In this document: one piece after another, positions 7,445 through 9,444 of the stretch | Numbering within the stretch: position 1 is the stretch's first letter | Layout of the letters: the number at the start of each line of letters is the position of its first letter | Assembly: GCA_964602055.1 (NCBI GenBank) | Contig: CAZRPU010000069.1 | Coordinates: forward strand, 1-9,444 | DNA: 9,444 nt | DNA from: JACPLA01 sp964602055 | GTDB taxonomy: Bacteria; Bacteroidota; Ignavibacteria; UBA10030 | Reading direction: 5' to 3' | Notes under the pieces: generated by a model | Database searches by the model: none | What the model was told of the DNA's origin: nothing | What the model saw: only the letters and a program-made list of their open reading frames with translations | Translations under genes and position numbers: made by a program

Positions 7445-9444
7445 CTATTTGAGGAACACCATCCTCTTGATCGCAGTGAATTTTCCCGCCGAGATCCTGT
7501 AGTAGTATACTCCGCTTGAAAGTCCGGATGCGTCAAAATGCACTGCATGTGCACCGGCATTCTTCTCTTCGTATAGAAGTTCTCTCACAAGCCGTCCCAG
7601 GACGTCGTACACCGTCACATGGACCATTTCGGCCGTAGGAAGGTCGAACACGATCTGCGTTGAGGGGTTGAAGGGGTTCGGGTAATTCTGGCGCAGTGCG
7701 AAGGATGCCGGGATCACGGGGCCCTCGGGAGGCGCCCCCGTGAGAGAGTTGCCGACGGTCAATCGGTCAAAATACATCTCACCGGTGATGGCTCCGCCGT
7801 ACACCTGGCGGACCACGAAGCTGGTGAACAAACGGTTCGGCTTCAGAGGATCGGTGCTGACCGGAATTTGACTCGAAGGGAAACTGACAAGCTTCCATCC
7901 TGTCCAGTTGATTTTTCCAAGGCTGATGATGGAAACCCGCGTAGTCGACGTGTAATAATAGAACCAGAACTCGAGATCATGGCCGCTGTTGTCTCCAAAG
8001 ACCCAGGCGCCGATCAGTGTGCCCCCCTCGATGCTTGGTATGGTCGGATTGTGTTCCCGCACAACCCCTCCCGATGTCGAACTAAATTCATACACCAGCT
8101 TCCCCGATCCTGAGCCGCTTTTCTTCACGGCGGAGGAAATCACCCACGAAGATTGCAGCACGCCGATGGTGCTCCCGCTGGTGGATGGCTGCCACCATTC
8201 TGCCGCGTTCTCCACTTCACTGATGACCGTCCCCTGAAGGTCCTTGATCGGCTCGGTGGTGAATGCCAGGTTGATGGGAGTAATGCGGTTTCCATTCAGA
8301 TCCTTCAGACTATCCGTTACTGCAATGTGGTAGACGGTAAGCCCGCCGAGGCTCTGGAGATGGTTTGCTTTTACCACGCTCTGCGATCCGTCAATGGTGA
8401 CGCTCGAAGAGAAATTCTTGTCGATGAGTGCGTTGCCGGCGTCGCGGAGCTCGAAGGCTCCTCCCAGCGAGGCAGGGTCCACCGGCTCGTTGAAGCGGAA
8501 CGTAAACGTAGGGGTTGTGCTGACCCCTGTTTGATTGTTGACGGGATAGTTCGACACCAGCTGCGGAGGGATGGTGTCCGTTTCGACAGTCTGAAAGGTA
8601 AATGAATATTGCTCGTTGCTGTCAACACCGTCATTATTCGCATCGAGGCCGATGGTCAGATAGTTGTGGATCGTCGAATCGAGGAGAACGGTATACGTCG
8701 TGTCATAGGCATATCTCGTGGACGGGAAGAAGGAGAGGGTCCGAAAATCGGCGGACCACGTGAGATTTCCCGCAACGGGGGGAGAAATCGAGAAACCGGC
8801 CTCCGTCGATTGACGCTCCATCCGTTGATTGAACGTGATGGCGATCCCTTCGAATACTTCCAAGCGCCCGGCCGGCGGAGTGGAAACCACGCGCGGGGGG
8901 GTTGAATCCTGTTTCACAATTTGCATATAGAAATCCCAATCCCAGAGAGGACCGGGGTCGGTGTGGTCGTTGCACGTACCGGTGAAGAGATCGTCCGCCG
9001 GAATGGTGGGCTTGTAGACAGTGTTGAACCAATTCACCCAAACCGGGTTCAGGTGCTCGTTGTGGCCGATGATCCTGTTCCTGTCTTTCGGGATGCCGTA
9101 TTTGTCGCACAAATACCTCGACAATTGCGCGGATGCGATATACTGCTCTACCGTGAACCACGCCGGATTGCCGACAAAGCCCTCATGCTCAATGCCGAAC
9201 ATAAAAGGATTCCAGCAGCGAGCGTGCCATGCCCAATACTGTTCTTCAACCATTTGTGTAATGTCGCCGGCTGGGCGATCGGACCCCGAGTCCTGAAGCC
9301 CGTTTGTGCAGTAATGGGCGCTGGCTTGCGTCGACTGCATCTGGAAATAAGAGATGACGCTGAGATAATACCCCTCCATGTCGTGGATAACGATAAAGTC
9401 ATGGGAATAGGCAGGGGGCAAACCTCTGGACTTATACGAGCCGG
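7445..9444 (-). CDS. Secreted N-acetylmuramoyl-L-alanine amidase-like protein (amidase_2 fold) with Ig-like domains and T9SS type A sorting domain; 5' end outside window
   Basis: Numbered from the Leu codon (TTG) at 9419-9421; the frame stays open for seven more codons (GSYKSRG) to the window edge, so the N-terminus and any signal peptide are missing. Residues 5-165 are an amidase_2 (AmpD/T7 lysozyme-like) zinc amidase domain, which cleaves the MurNAc-L-alanine bond of peptidoglycan. It shows IVIHDMEG (His13), ASAHY, AWHA, FGIEHEG (Glu78), IIGHNEH (His120) and DHTDPGPLWDW (Asp155). His13, His120 and Asp155 match the AmpD zinc ligands, Glu78 the catalytic Glu, and His153 sits where AmpD has its Lys. 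Residues about 175-280 and 284-380 are two Big_5/SbsA-type Ig-like domains (DSTPPRVVSTPPAG, DTIPPQLVSNYP). About 385-550 looks like a ligand-binding jelly roll (EWWQPSTSGSTIG, GAWVFGDNSGHDLEFWFYYY, NWTGWKLVSF). Residues 565-658 are a canonical T9SS type A sorting domain (NYPNPFNPSTQIVFDLP, VYDVLGRLVREL, SSGVYYYRISAG, MVFLK). Its target, own wall or competitor, is unknown. It converges on the PorV-like gene. Confidence 0.92.
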   Translation of the reverse strand, partial: GSYKSRGLPPAYSHDFIVIHDMEGYYLSVISYFQMQSTQASAHYCTNGLQDSGSDRPAGDITQMVEEQYWAWHARCWNPFMFGIEHEGFVGNPAWFTVEQYIASAQLSRYLCDKYGIPKDRNRIIGHNEHLNPVWVNWFNTVYKPTIPADDLFTGTCNDHTDPGPLWDWDFYMQIVKQDSTPPRVVSTPPAGRLEVFEGIAITFNQRMERQSTEAGFSISPPVAGNLTWSADFRTLSFFPSTRYAYDTTYTVLLDSTIHNYLTIGLDANNDGVDSNEQYSFTFQTVETDTIPPQLVSNYPVNNQTGVSTTPTFTFRFNEPVDPASLGGAFELRDAGNALIDKNFSSSVTIDGSQSVVKANHLQSLGGLTVYHIAVTDSLKDLNGNRITPINLAFTTEPIKDLQGTVISEVENAAEWWQPSTSGSTIGVLQSSWVISSAVKKSGSGSGKLVYEFSSTSGGVVREHNPTIPSIEGGTLIGAWVFGDNSGHDLEFWFYYYTSTTRVSIISLGKINWTGWKLVSFPSSQIPVSTDPLKPNRLFTSFVVRQVYGGAITGEMYFDRLTVGNSLTGAPPEGPVIPASFALRQNYPNPFNPSTQIVFDLPTAEMVHVTVYDVLGRLVRELLYEEKNAGAHAVHFDASGLSSGVYYYRISAGKFTAIKRMVFLK

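Noticed and set aside
8371..8643. Small ORFs on both strands within the amidase gene (for example minus-strand 8371-8643 and plus-strand 8153-8605)
   Set aside because: They overlap Ig-like domain coding sequence in other frames and show no signal peptide or domain signature.

Overview
The window reads like a scaffold from a member of the Bacteroidota/Chlorobi-Ignavibacteria superphylum or a neighbouring FCB lineage. The grounds are a TonB-dependent receptor with an N-terminal carboxypeptidase-regulatory-like domain, two secreted proteins ending in type IX secretion (T9SS) C-terminal sorting-type domains, a PorV/PorQ-type outer-membrane barrel, no visible Shine-Dalgarno sequences, and moderately GC-rich coding DNA. 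The lineage is an inference from gene families; no rRNA or marker gene is present.

Layout. Positions 18-2919 (+) encode one TonB-dependent outer-membrane receptor. It is interrupted by a run of 10 Ns at 1746-1755 that puts the two halves in different frames; this is an assembly gap, not a biological frameshift. Six bases later, 2926-6378 (+) encodes a 1150-residue secreted protein with acidic calcium-loop-like motifs, a fibronectin-III-like module and a C-terminal sorting-like domain. Its stop overlaps the start of 6375-7427 (+), a 350-residue PorV/PorQ-family barrel. These three genes form a tight same-strand unit, very probably an operon. After only 17 bases, the convergent gene 7445-9444 (-) encodes a secreted amidase_2-type peptidoglycan amidase with two Ig-like domains, a jelly-roll-like region and a canonical T9SS type A sorting domain. 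Its 5' end lies beyond the window.

How they may work together. All four products are predicted to be exported. The receptor and the PorV-like barrel sit in the outer membrane; the 1150-residue protein and the amidase look like T9SS cargo, and PorV is the known outer-membrane shuttle for such cargo. The most interesting reading is that receptor, giant secreted partner and PorV-like barrel form one surface uptake or assembly module, loosely analogous to SusCD with a dedicated export partner. That is inference from gene order and domain content. The substrate cannot be read from the sequence.

No RNA genes, CRISPR arrays, insertion sequences, tRNAs or riboswitches were seen. No stretch longer than 17 bases is free of a gene, so promoters probably lie outside the window.
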